Shown piece after piece: positions 5,660 through 11,928 of a stretch of DNA of 11,928 nt. The stretch covers positions 1-11,928 of the forward strand of contig JACQNV010000028.1 of NCBI GenBank assembly GCA_016202865.1. Reading direction: 5' to 3'. The notes under the pieces were generated by a model, which was given only the letters and a program-made list of their open reading frames with translations, had not been told where the DNA came from and did no database searches. Source of the stretch: Candidatus Aenigmatarchaeota archaeon. Its GTDB lineage: Archaea; Aenigmatarchaeota; Aenigmatarchaeia; QMZP01; JACQNV01. Position numbers and translations under genes: made by a program. The stretch's first letter is position 1, and each line of letters begins with the position of its first letter.

Positions 5660-6673
5660 ATGAAAGTAGTTGTTTCAAAGGAGCAAGGCAAAGTAGTTGT
5701 GGAAGATGTTCCAGTACCAGAACCAAAAGACGGCGAGCTTTTAGTTAAGATGAAAGCCTGTGGTATCTGCGGATCAGATGTAGAAAAAGTTTTTGGTGAT
5801 TATGGAATGGGGTCAAAAAAGATTGGCCATGAAATTTCAGGTGAGGTTGCAAAATCCAACAGCAAAGACTTCGCTGTCGGCGACCGAGTCTTTGTGCGGC
5901 AACGCGTCCCTTGCTACAAATGCCATTACTGCTTGCACGGCAACCACACAATATGTGACTTGTTCCAAAAAACAAATGTCGATCCATGTGGCCTTGCAGA
6001 ATACTTTATTGTTCCAAAGGTAAATGTTGAAAACGGTGGCGTAGTCAAGCTTCCAGACAATCTGACCTTTGAGGAGGCTGCAGCTGCAGAGCCGCTATCT
6101 TGCTGTATCCGCGCCATAAACAAGTTGGACATCAAACAAGGCGACTCAGCTGTAATAATTGGTTCAGGCCCAGTTGGTGTGATGAATGCCCTAGCTTTAA
6201 AGGCTGCAGGCGCAGAGAAAATATTCATCCTTGATATCAACGATTCCAGATTAGAAATCGCAAAAAAATACGGGACGCCAATAAACTCCTTAAAGCAAGA
6301 TCCAGAACAAATAATAAAAAATTCAACTCAAATTGGGGCAGATGTTGTAATAATCGCAACAAGCGTGATGAAAGTTTTTGACCAAGCCATGAAATTTATC
6401 CGAAAGGGTGGGAAGATAATGTTGTTCGGTGTTCCCCCAAAAAACTCAACAATATCCCCTGACGCAAATTACCTTTTCGCTAATGAAATAACAATTCTGT
6501 CTAGCGGTTATTCAATAAAAAGAGAAATTGAAACAGCCTTAAATTTAATATCGACTGGAAAAATAGACATGAAATCCCTGATAACACACAAATTCAAAAT
6601 TGACGAAAGCCAGAAAGCCTTCGATCTAGCGCACAAACCAGAAAACGCAATGAAGATTGTAATTACAACCTAA
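5660..6673 (+). CDS. Zinc-dependent medium-chain alcohol dehydrogenase (threonine/sorbitol dehydrogenase-like)
   Basis: This is an NAD(P)-dependent oxidoreductase acting on an alcohol or polyol. The catalytic zinc ligands fit C37 (CGICGSD, 34-40), H57-E58 (GHE) and E144 (AEPLS), the Glu variant found in threonine and sorbitol dehydrogenases. The structural zinc site is complete: C85, C88, C91 and C99. The Rossmann loop GSGPVGVMNA is at 168-177, and the second strand ends ILDI with D192, favouring NAD over NADP. The length of 337 is usual. The start is ATG 5660, two bases after the previous stop; a TTG two codons earlier overlaps the previous gene and is less likely. It is the last gene of the operon. 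Its stop overlaps the stop of the opposing gene by 4 bases. The substrate cannot be assigned; the neighbouring aldolase suggests a sugar or sugar phosphate. Confidence 0.88.
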   Translation: MKVVVSKEQGKVVVEDVPVPEPKDGELLVKMKACGICGSDVEKVFGDYGMGSKKIGHEISGEVAKSNSKDFAVGDRVFVRQRVPCYKCHYCLHGNHTICDLFQKTNVDPCGLAEYFIVPKVNVENGGVVKLPDNLTFEEAAAAEPLSCCIRAINKLDIKQGDSAVIIGSGPVGVMNALALKAAGAEKIFILDINDSRLEIAKKYGTPINSLKQDPEQIIKNSTQIGADVVIIATSVMKVFDQAMKFIRKGGKIMLFGVPPKNSTISPDANYLFANEITILSSGYSIKREIETALNLISTGKIDMKSLITHKFKIDESQKAFDLAHKPENAMKIVITT

Positions 6674-7023
6674 CAAGCATCGCCAATTTTCTGTTTAGGT
6701 GTTGAAACACCAACAACAAAATACCTACCACTATCTTGCACAAAAAACGCTCTTATCTTTCTACCAACAGTTTCTGCTGGCCTCTCCACACACATGTCTC
6801 CCAGAAACCTATCAACATCATCCCCAATCAAAGCAACTTTAGAGGAATCTCCAAGACCGCTGGCAAGAGTTAGTAATATTCCCTCTTCATTAACCCCACC
6901 CTTTACAGAATTATATGGTTTAAAATTAGTTATTTCAACCTTCCTTCTTTGTTCAGATCCATCTCTAGATGAGAGCGGCACATTTCCTGTATATTCAATA
7001 TCCCGGACACAGTATCTTACCAT
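6670..7023 (-). CDS. Unknown protein, 117 residues
   Basis: I do not recognise this protein. From ATG 7023 it begins MVRYCVRDIEYTG. It looks like a small beta-rich soluble protein (VEITNF, ILLTLA, KVALIG, IRAFFV, YFVVGV) with one helix around DDVDRFLGDM. Cys occurs at 5, at about 84 and as the last residue. It has 10 Arg and 7 Lys. The frame extends to 7068, but the minus-strand box CTTATAAG at 7053-7046 is centred about 26 bases before ATG 7023, which fits a leaderless transcript and excludes the longer form as the main product. It converges on the dehydrogenase gene with a 4-base overlap of stops and is divergent from korA. It may be specific to this lineage. Confidence that it is a gene rests on the promoter fit and the full open frame. 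Confidence 0.5.
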   Translation of the reverse strand: MVRYCVRDIEYTGNVPLSSRDGSEQRRKVEITNFKPYNSVKGGVNEEGILLTLASGLGDSSKVALIGDDVDRFLGDMCVERPAETVGRKIRAFFVQDSGRYFVVGVSTPKQKIGDAC

Positions 7024-7045
7024 ATACCTAAAATTAGCAGAAAAT

Positions 7046-7053
7046 CTTATAAG
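7046..7053 (-). promoter_or_regulatory. TATA box of the unknown gene starting at 7023
   Basis: CTTATAAG is its own reverse complement. On the minus strand its centre is about 26 bases before ATG 7023. On the plus strand it would start transcription near 7076, upstream of korA, where no gene is seen. Confidence 0.5.
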
Positions 7054-7094
7054 CGTGATTTGAACCACTTCTAAGTCAATTGTCGAACGGAATG

Positions 7095-7106
7095 TAGGTA
7101 TTTAAA
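7095..7106 (+). promoter_or_regulatory. TATA box of korAB
   Basis: TAGGTATTTAAA is identical over 12 bases to the vapB promoter. By the same spacing transcription would start near 7130, which places the codon at 7123 before the start of the message and supports ATG 7144 with a leader of about 14 bases. No Shine-Dalgarno sequence is visible in that leader. Confidence 0.5.
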
Positions 7107-7143
7107 GTATTTTGAGAAACAAATGTGTTATAAGAGACAAATT

Positions 7144-8943
7144 ATGGAAACCATTCTAAACAACTTTTCTTGGAAAATAGCCGGTGTTGCTGGAGACGGC
7201 ATATTAAATGCAGGTCTGATGCTGGCTAAATGTGCAATTAGAGGCGGTTTATGGTCATTTGCAACAGCAGAATATCCATCCCTAATCAGAGGCGGTCACA
7301 ACCATCTGGATGTTAGGATATCAGAAAGCGAACTTTTCTCCCACACTTCTAATCTAAACCTGTTGGTAGCCTTAAACCAGGAATCCATTGATAAGCATGC
7401 ATCCAAACTAACCCCCGGTGGAGGCATAATCTTCGATGCTGATGCCAAGTTAGACACAGCAAAAATAGGAAGAACAGACATAAACCTATACCCAATTCCT
7501 TTATTGAGAATAGCAGAAGAGTCTGGAAGCAAAATAATGAGAAATGTCGTTGCAATGGGAGCCACTCTGGCTTTAACAGATTTGGACATAGAGCTGTTTA
7601 ATTCGGTATTAAGAGACAATTTTGGAAAAAAGAAAGGGACAGAAATTGTAGACTCCAATAAAAAGGCCCTAAAGGCAGGATATGATTATGCAAGAGAAAA
7701 GTTTGGCAATAATTTCAAATACAAAATCAAGCCTGTTGGAAAGGGCGGTAAACTTTTCATGTCAGGTAATGAAGCCATTTGCGCCGGAGCAATAAAGGCC
7801 GGTCTTAAATTTTTCTCAGCTTACCCAATGACACCAGCTTCTTCGCTTTTGCATACAATGGCATCCTTTGAAAAGGATTACAATCTTGTTGTAAAACACA
7901 CAGAAGATGAAATAGCCGCAATGAACATGGCCATTGGTGCAAACTTTGCTGGTGTAAGAGCAATGACAGCCACCTCAGGTGGAGGCTTCGCTTTAATGGT
8001 AGAGGCTTTTGGTTTGGCCGCGCAAACAGAAACTCCATTAGTTGTGGTTGATGCGATGAGGCCAGGACCAGCAACAGGCATGGCTACTCACTCTGGCCAA
8101 GGTGATTTAAGGTTCGTTCTCCATGCAGCCCCAGACGACTTTCCAAGGATTGTTTTGGCTCCAGGAACAGTTGACGAGTGTTTTTCCTTAACTTTTCAAG
8201 CGTTCAATTTAGCAGAAAAATACCAGCTGCCTGTTGTTATTTTAACAGACAAATATCTTGGAGAAAGTTTCATAACAGTCAACCCATTTAATACCAACCT
8301 TACAGTTGATAGAGGTCTACTGGCTACTGACAAACAGCTTACGGAACTCTCAAACAACGGCGGCTATCTAAGGTATAAGGTAACAAATTCCGGGGTCTCC
8401 TTGAGATCAAGACCGGGCCAACAGTTTGGAGAACATGTCGCCTCAAGCTATGAACATGACGAAGAAGGTTATGAAAGAGAGGAAGAGGACAACAAAATAA
8501 AGATGGCCGAAAAAAGATTTAGAAAATTAGAGCAGGCTGAAAAAGAAATCCCACAACCTTCGCTTATAGGCCCTTCAGATGCCGATTTAACAATAGTTGG
8601 ATGGGGATCGACAAAGGGTTCAATCCTAGAAGCAATGAAGACGCTCGAAAAAGAAGGCACTAAAACAAACTACTTACAGATCACTTTTATTTCACCATTC
8701 CCCGCTGACACAGTTGAAAGAATCCTAAAATCTGCAAAGAATGTTGTAATAGTTGAAGGCAATCAAACAGCACAAATGGCATCTGTTATCAGAGAACACA
8801 CAGGTTTCAAAATAGAAAATAAAATTTTGAAATTCACAGGCAGACCATTCTCACCAGAAGAGCTGACATCAAAATTAAAAGAAGTGATTGCAAAAAACAA
8901 GATAGTCAGCTCTTATTCGACTAAAAAACATGGGTGGTATTAA
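7144..8943 (+). CDS. korA: 2-oxoacid:ferredoxin oxidoreductase, fused gamma-alpha subunit
   Basis: This is the large subunit of a two-subunit 2-oxoacid:ferredoxin oxidoreductase, which converts a 2-oxoacid (2-oxoglutarate or pyruvate) plus CoA to acyl-CoA, CO2 and reduced ferredoxin, or the reverse. The 599 residues comprise an N-terminal gamma domain (about 10-185, with WKIAGVAGDGI at 10-20 and EYPSLIRGGHNH at 43-54) and an alpha domain (about 205-599). The alpha domain has SAYPMTPASS at 225-234, the EDEIAAMNMAIGA helix with the expected thiamine-activating Glu at about 254-266, TSGGG at 277-281 and RPGPATG...SGQGDL at 306-322. The order and length match archaeal KorA. The start is ATG 7144, not 7123, from family alignment and the promoter. 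korB follows after two bases, and a GGTG ribosome site for it lies in this gene's end. The exact 2-oxoacid cannot be decided from motifs alone. Confidence 0.9.
   Translation: METILNNFSWKIAGVAGDGILNAGLMLAKCAIRGGLWSFATAEYPSLIRGGHNHLDVRISESELFSHTSNLNLLVALNQESIDKHASKLTPGGGIIFDADAKLDTAKIGRTDINLYPIPLLRIAEESGSKIMRNVVAMGATLALTDLDIELFNSVLRDNFGKKKGTEIVDSNKKALKAGYDYAREKFGNNFKYKIKPVGKGGKLFMSGNEAICAGAIKAGLKFFSAYPMTPASSLLHTMASFEKDYNLVVKHTEDEIAAMNMAIGANFAGVRAMTATSGGGFALMVEAFGLAAQTETPLVVVDAMRPGPATGMATHSGQGDLRFVLHAAPDDFPRIVLAPGTVDECFSLTFQAFNLAEKYQLPVVILTDKYLGESFITVNPFNTNLTVDRGLLATDKQLTELSNNGGYLRYKVTNSGVSLRSRPGQQFGEHVASSYEHDEEGYEREEEDNKIKMAEKRFRKLEQAEKEIPQPSLIGPSDADLTIVGWGSTKGSILEAMKTLEKEGTKTNYLQITFISPFPADTVERILKSAKNVVIVEGNQTAQMASVIREHTGFKIENKILKFTGRPFSPEELTSKLKEVIAKNKIVSSYSTKKHGWY
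8933..8937 (+). promoter_or_regulatory. Ribosome binding site deciding the korB start
   Basis: GGTGG, matching the archaeal 16S anti-Shine-Dalgarno end, lies 8 bases before ATG 8946, inside the last codons of korA. It supports 8946 over the in-frame GTG at 8934. Confidence 0.5.
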
Positions 8944-8945
8944 AT

Positions 8946-10934
8946 ATGACAGAATTAAACAAACCAAAATTGACAGTTGCCCAAATAACAACAAAGGATG
9001 CACCAACATGGTGTGCAGGATGTGTTTTGCCGAACACAATTGTTCATAAAAACCCATCTACAGATGTAATAGAAAATATACAAATTGGGGACAAAGTATT
9101 GGCTCTTGACGGTAAATACCATGAAGTTTATGAAGTTCTAAAACACAGACACCAGGGCGAGATGTTTGTTATAAAATCCAAATGTTTCGGTGAATCTGTT
9201 ACAACTCCAGAGCATCCTGTTCTTATAGTAAAGAGAGAAAAGTTTGGTCACCACAACAAAACATTTTTACAGGAGTGGACAGAGGCCGAGAAAATAAAGA
9301 AAGGCGACTACCTAATATATCCAATACCTAAGACAACAGAAGATCTGGATGAAATAGAGTTGCCTTTGGATAAAAAGTTAATGAACAGGAAAAGCAAAAA
9401 CCTTCCGCATAAAATTAGCCTTACATCTGATTTGCTCAGAGTTTTTGGATATTACATAGCAGAAGGTTCTGCGCATAACAGGCATCTCAATTTTACATTT
9501 AACATAAAGGAGAAAAAATATGTTGAGGAAATAAAAACCCTATTTAAAAAGACCTTTGATTTGGTAGCTACGGTAAAAGAAATAGTTGAGAAAAGCACTT
9601 TAGATGTTAATATCCATCATACTCCATTAATTAGGGTTTTTGAGCAATGGTTCGGAAACGGGGCCCAGAACAAAAAAATATCGCACTTCTTGATGCTATT
9701 GCCAAAACAAAAACAAAAAGAATTGATAAAGGGCATGTGGAGAGGCGACGGTTATGTAGGCAGGAAAAAAGCCGGATATAAAACAATATCAAAGCTCCTT
9801 ACAGAGCAACTGAAGATGTTACTGTTAAGGCAAGGAATAGTCCCTTCAATATCGGTAAATAGAGCCTATAAAAATCACAAACAATCCTATAACATAGAAA
9901 TAACCGGAAAAAGGAACTTAGAGAGGCTTGCAAGCATTCTAGAGATAAAAGTTGGTTTTGATATTCAAGAGAGATATCCCAGATATGTGCTGACAGATAA
10001 TTATGTCTATATGCCGGTTAGAAGTGTAGAAACATTCAATTATAATGGCCTTGTTTATAATCTTGAAGTGAGAGATGTCCAATCATATGTCACTGAAAAC
10101 GCAATACTCCACAACTGCGGTGATTTCACAATTCTATCAACCCTGAAAATGGCTCTAGTAGACTTGAATGTAGATACAGCAAACACCTTGATAGTTTCTG
10201 GTATTGGGTGCGGATCAAAACTTCCACACTTTGTCAAAACTTATGGTTTTGAGGGTTTGCATGGACGCTCTCTGCCTGTTGCCACAGCAGCCAAACTAGT
10301 AAATCCAAACCTTAATGTGATTGTAGTTACAGGAGACGGCGACGGTTACGGAATTGGTGGAAACCATTTCATGCATACAATGAGACGAAATCTTGATATT
10401 TGTTATATAATTGAAGACAATGAGGTTTATGGTCTGACAAAAGGCCAAGCTTCTCCAACAAGCGAGAAAGGTTTCAGGTCACCATCTACACCAGCTGGTG
10501 TTGTTGAAATACCTGTAAACCCGCTAACTTGGGCATTGGTTGGCGGTGCCACATATATTGCGCGAGGTTATGCAATGGATATCATGCACCTCAGAAAACT
10601 TATAGTTGAGGGCATCAAACACAAAGGCCTGGCAATTATTGATATTTTTCAGCCATGTACAACTTACAATAAAATCCAAACACCCGAGTGGTATAAGCAA
10701 AGAATATACAAACTAGAGGAAGACAAAACTTATGATCCAACAAACAAAGTCTTGGCCTTCCAGAAAATGCAAGAATGGGGAGACAAAATCCCAATAGGCC
10801 TGCTATACAAAGAGGACAGACCAACATACGAAGACCATGTGCCACAGAACACACCAATACCAGTTGTGGAACAAGACATTTCAAATGTTGACATGTCTAC
10901 CCTATTTTCTAAATTCATGCAAAAAGCAGATTAA
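8946..10934 (+). CDS. korB: 2-oxoacid:ferredoxin oxidoreductase beta subunit, interrupted by an intein
   Basis: This subunit binds thiamine diphosphate and one 4Fe-4S cluster and passes electrons to ferredoxin. The precursor has 662 residues; removing a 365-residue intein leaves 297, the usual KorB length. In the spliced protein the cluster Cys are C23 and C26 (WCAGCGDF), C57 (GIGCGSK) and C206 (QPCTTYN). The thiamine diphosphate-Mg motif GDGDGYGIGGNH is at 98-109, with N127 in DNEVYGLTKGQ. C26 is both the residue that completes the CxxC motif and the +1 nucleophile for splicing, so the enzyme is inactive until the intein leaves. The reading frame is continuous across the insert, so this is not a frameshift or a fusion. 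The start is ATG 8946. It follows korA by two bases and ends directly against the fni stop with no gap. Confidence 0.92.
   Translation: MTELNKPKLTVAQITTKDAPTWCAGCVLPNTIVHKNPSTDVIENIQIGDKVLALDGKYHEVYEVLKHRHQGEMFVIKSKCFGESVTTPEHPVLIVKREKFGHHNKTFLQEWTEAEKIKKGDYLIYPIPKTTEDLDEIELPLDKKLMNRKSKNLPHKISLTSDLLRVFGYYIAEGSAHNRHLNFTFNIKEKKYVEEIKTLFKKTFDLVATVKEIVEKSTLDVNIHHTPLIRVFEQWFGNGAQNKKISHFLMLLPKQKQKELIKGMWRGDGYVGRKKAGYKTISKLLTEQLKMLLLRQGIVPSISVNRAYKNHKQSYNIEITGKRNLERLASILEIKVGFDIQERYPRYVLTDNYVYMPVRSVETFNYNGLVYNLEVRDVQSYVTENAILHNCGDFTILSTLKMALVDLNVDTANTLIVSGIGCGSKLPHFVKTYGFEGLHGRSLPVATAAKLVNPNLNVIVVTGDGDGYGIGGNHFMHTMRRNLDICYIIEDNEVYGLTKGQASPTSEKGFRSPSTPAGVVEIPVNPLTWALVGGATYIARGYAMDIMHLRKLIVEGIKHKGLAIIDIFQPCTTYNKIQTPEWYKQRIYKLEEDKTYDPTNKVLAFQKMQEWGDKIPIGLLYKEDRPTYEDHVPQNTPIPVVEQDISNVDMSTLFSKFMQKAD
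9021..10115 (+). mobile_element. LAGLIDADG-type intein within KorB
   Basis: The 365-residue in-frame insert begins with Cys1 (CVLPNTIV) and ends HN before Cys+1 of the host protein. Splicing blocks are all visible: block A 1-31, block B TTPEH at 61-65 (T62 and H65), block F around YNLEVRDVQSYV at 346-357 with D352, and block G with H364 and N365. The homing endonuclease lies between: first LAGLIDADG-like helix FGYYIAEGS at 142-150 with acidic E148, second GMWRGDGYV at 238-246 with acidic D243. All splicing residues and both catalytic acids are intact, so both splicing and site-specific cutting are likely. Host flanks are WCAG and CGDF; joined they restore the canonical WCAGCGDF motif, which fixes the boundaries. 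C55 is the only other Cys. Base composition resembles the host gene, so it does not look like a very recent arrival. Confidence 0.95.
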
Positions 10935-11928
10935 CTACTTAACAACCAACCTAGTTTTTTTTAATTCTTCCAAATTTTCCGCACCAACTAAAAACATTGT
11001 CGACCTCAATTCTAAAATCAAGTTTTCCAAAAAATCTCTCGCTTTCTCCCATGAAGTGACGGCCTCTTTAAGCAAAGGTCTCGCCATCCCAGCTAAGCTC
11101 GCTCCTAAAGCCAAACATTTAGCAACCTCTTCTCCGGTCCTTATACCACCAGAAGCCATAACAGGGAGCCCTATTCTACTGTTTTCAGCCAAACACTCGG
11201 CTGTTGGTTTACCCCATTCCCAGAAACTTTTAGCAATATCATTACCTCCTCTATAATATTCAACTTTTATCCAAGATGTTCCGCCAGCACCAGCAACATC
11301 AACAGCAGCGATGCCAGCATCTTTCAATTTTTCACCTATAAATCCAGGAATTCCGCAACCAACCTCCTTAGCAATCACAGGAACTTTAGAAGCCGAGCAA
11401 ACCTCCTTTATCCTTTTCAAAACACCTTCCCAATTCTTTGTCCCGTCTTTCTGGACAACTTCCTGACCTGGATTAATGTGTATAGCTAATGCATCAGCCT
11501 CTATCAAATCGACCACCCCCAAAATCTCCTTATTGGAATACTCAGGTAATTGAGAAGCCCCGACATTCGCCATCAAAAAAATATCTGGCGCGACACTTCT
11601 AACCCTATATGTCTCAGCAACCTCTGGTCTCTCTATAGCTGCACGCATAGAACCAACACCCATACCTACCCCAACTGCCTGAGCTGCCTTAGCAAGATTT
11701 TTATTTATCCTCCCAGCTTCCTCAACTCCACCAATCATACCGGAAATGTATATTGGGGCAGAAAACTTCTTGCCTAAAAACTTTGTAGACAAATCTATCT
11801 TATCAAAATCAATCTCTGGTAAGCTGTTTGGCACAAACTCAAATCTATCTAAGCCAGTCGTCTTTTGGAAGGTCACATCCTTTGTCAAACAAATCTTTAT
11901 GTGATCCATCTTCCTTGATTGTGTCTGA
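10935..11928 (-). CDS. fni: Type 2 isopentenyl-diphosphate isomerase, 5' end off window
   Basis: This FMN-dependent TIM-barrel enzyme interconverts isopentenyl and dimethylallyl diphosphate, supplying isoprenoid chains for archaeal lipids. Residues are numbered from the ATG at 11909: SLPEID 29-34, MGVGSMRAA 83-91, ANVGASQ 114-120, HINPGQE 144-150 (H144, Q149 and E150, the catalytic and Mg-binding residues), KEVG 181-184, GAGGTSW 207-213, SGGIRTGEE 253-261. That ATG gives 324 residues, but the frame stays open to the edge and reads QTQSRK before MDHIKIC. The family conserves R-K-x-E/D-H-I at this point, so the true start is probably beyond the window; 11909 is unlikely to be the full N-terminus. 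The usual MTGG motif reads MIGG here (58-61). The stop abuts the korB stop with no gap. Confidence 0.9.
   Translation of the reverse strand, partial: QTQSRKMDHIKICLTKDVTFQKTTGLDRFEFVPNSLPEIDFDKIDLSTKFLGKKFSAPIYISGMIGGVEEAGRINKNLAKAAQAVGVGMGVGSMRAAIERPEVAETYRVRSVAPDIFLMANVGASQLPEYSNKEILGVVDLIEADALAIHINPGQEVVQKDGTKNWEGVLKRIKEVCSASKVPVIAKEVGCGIPGFIGEKLKDAGIAAVDVAGAGGTSWIKVEYYRGGNDIAKSFWEWGKPTAECLAENSRIGLPVMASGGIRTGEEVAKCLALGASLAGMARPLLKEAVTSWEKARDFLENLILELRSTMFLVGAENLEELKKTRLVVK
10955..10962 (+). terminator. Possible T-run terminator of korAB inside fni
   Basis: Eight consecutive T on the plus strand lie 20 bases after the korB stop. Archaeal RNA polymerase terminates at such runs without a hairpin. 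The run sits inside the 3' coding end of the opposing fni gene, as it must because the genes abut. It is support by position only. Confidence 0.35.

Noticed and set aside
7024..7068. Longer N-terminus for the unknown minus-strand gene ending at 6670
   Set aside because: The extra 15 codons overlap its own TATA box, which points to ATG 7023.
8934..10934. korB read as a fused or frameshifted protein of 666 residues
   Set aside because: The extra central part has all intein splicing and endonuclease motifs, and removing it restores a normal KorB; the start at 8934 (GTG) overlaps korA, and ATG 8946 has a better ribosome site.
11907..11909. ATG 11909 as the start of fni
   Set aside because: The frame is open to the right edge and encodes SRK just before the MDHI, matching the conserved R-K-x-E/D-H-I of the family, so the start is likely outside the window.
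1..11928. CRISPR array, tRNA, rRNA, insertion sequence or riboswitch
   Set aside because: I saw no regular spaced repeats, cloverleaf-like sequence, transposase motif or structured leader; the gaps between genes are at most about 120 bases.

Overview
The window looks like a compact, AT-rich archaeal chromosome segment, probably from a small-genome (DPANN-like) archaeon. The reasons are: TATA-box promoters set about 24-28 bases before a start codon (leaderless transcripts), mevalonate-pathway genes with a type 2 isopentenyl-diphosphate isomerase, a two-subunit 2-oxoacid:ferredoxin oxidoreductase carrying an intein, an archaeal-style VapBC pair, and almost no intergenic DNA. The phylum is inferred, not shown. 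There is no RNA gene, insertion sequence or CRISPR array, and no gene-free stretch over about 120 bases.

Layout. Positions 1-499 (+) are the 3' part of a nucleotidyltransferase-domain gene that runs off the left edge. Positions 1978-496 (-) hold an unknown gene and mvaD (diphosphomevalonate decarboxylase), one base apart. Positions 2076-2626 (+) are vapB-vapC. Positions 3062-2631 (-) are an unknown gene, divergent from a five-gene operon at 3114-6673 (+): a small Cys protein with a duplicated module, an unknown protein with a C-terminal Cys cluster, an LsrF/DhnA-type class I aldolase, a UlaG-like metallo-beta-lactamase-fold hydrolase and a zinc alcohol dehydrogenase. Positions 7023-6670 (-) are another unknown gene. 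Positions 7144-10934 (+) are korA-korB. Positions 11928-10935 (-) are fni, whose 5' end leaves the right edge.

How the genes fit together. MvaD and Fni are late steps of isoprenoid (archaeal lipid) synthesis. KorAB is a thiamine-diphosphate, iron-sulfur enzyme that interconverts a 2-oxoacid and an acyl-CoA with ferredoxin. The aldolase, hydrolase and dehydrogenase are translationally coupled and probably share a carbon pathway that I cannot name.

Main points of interest. A 365-residue LAGLIDADG intein interrupts KorB exactly inside the CxxC iron-sulfur motif, with a Cys at extein position -3, which suggests redox-sensitive splicing. The five-gene operon starts with two unfamiliar Cys-bearing proteins. 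Four short unrecognised genes are all richer in Arg than Lys, unlike most of their neighbours. Several start codons were moved to match leaderless promoters or gene overlaps.
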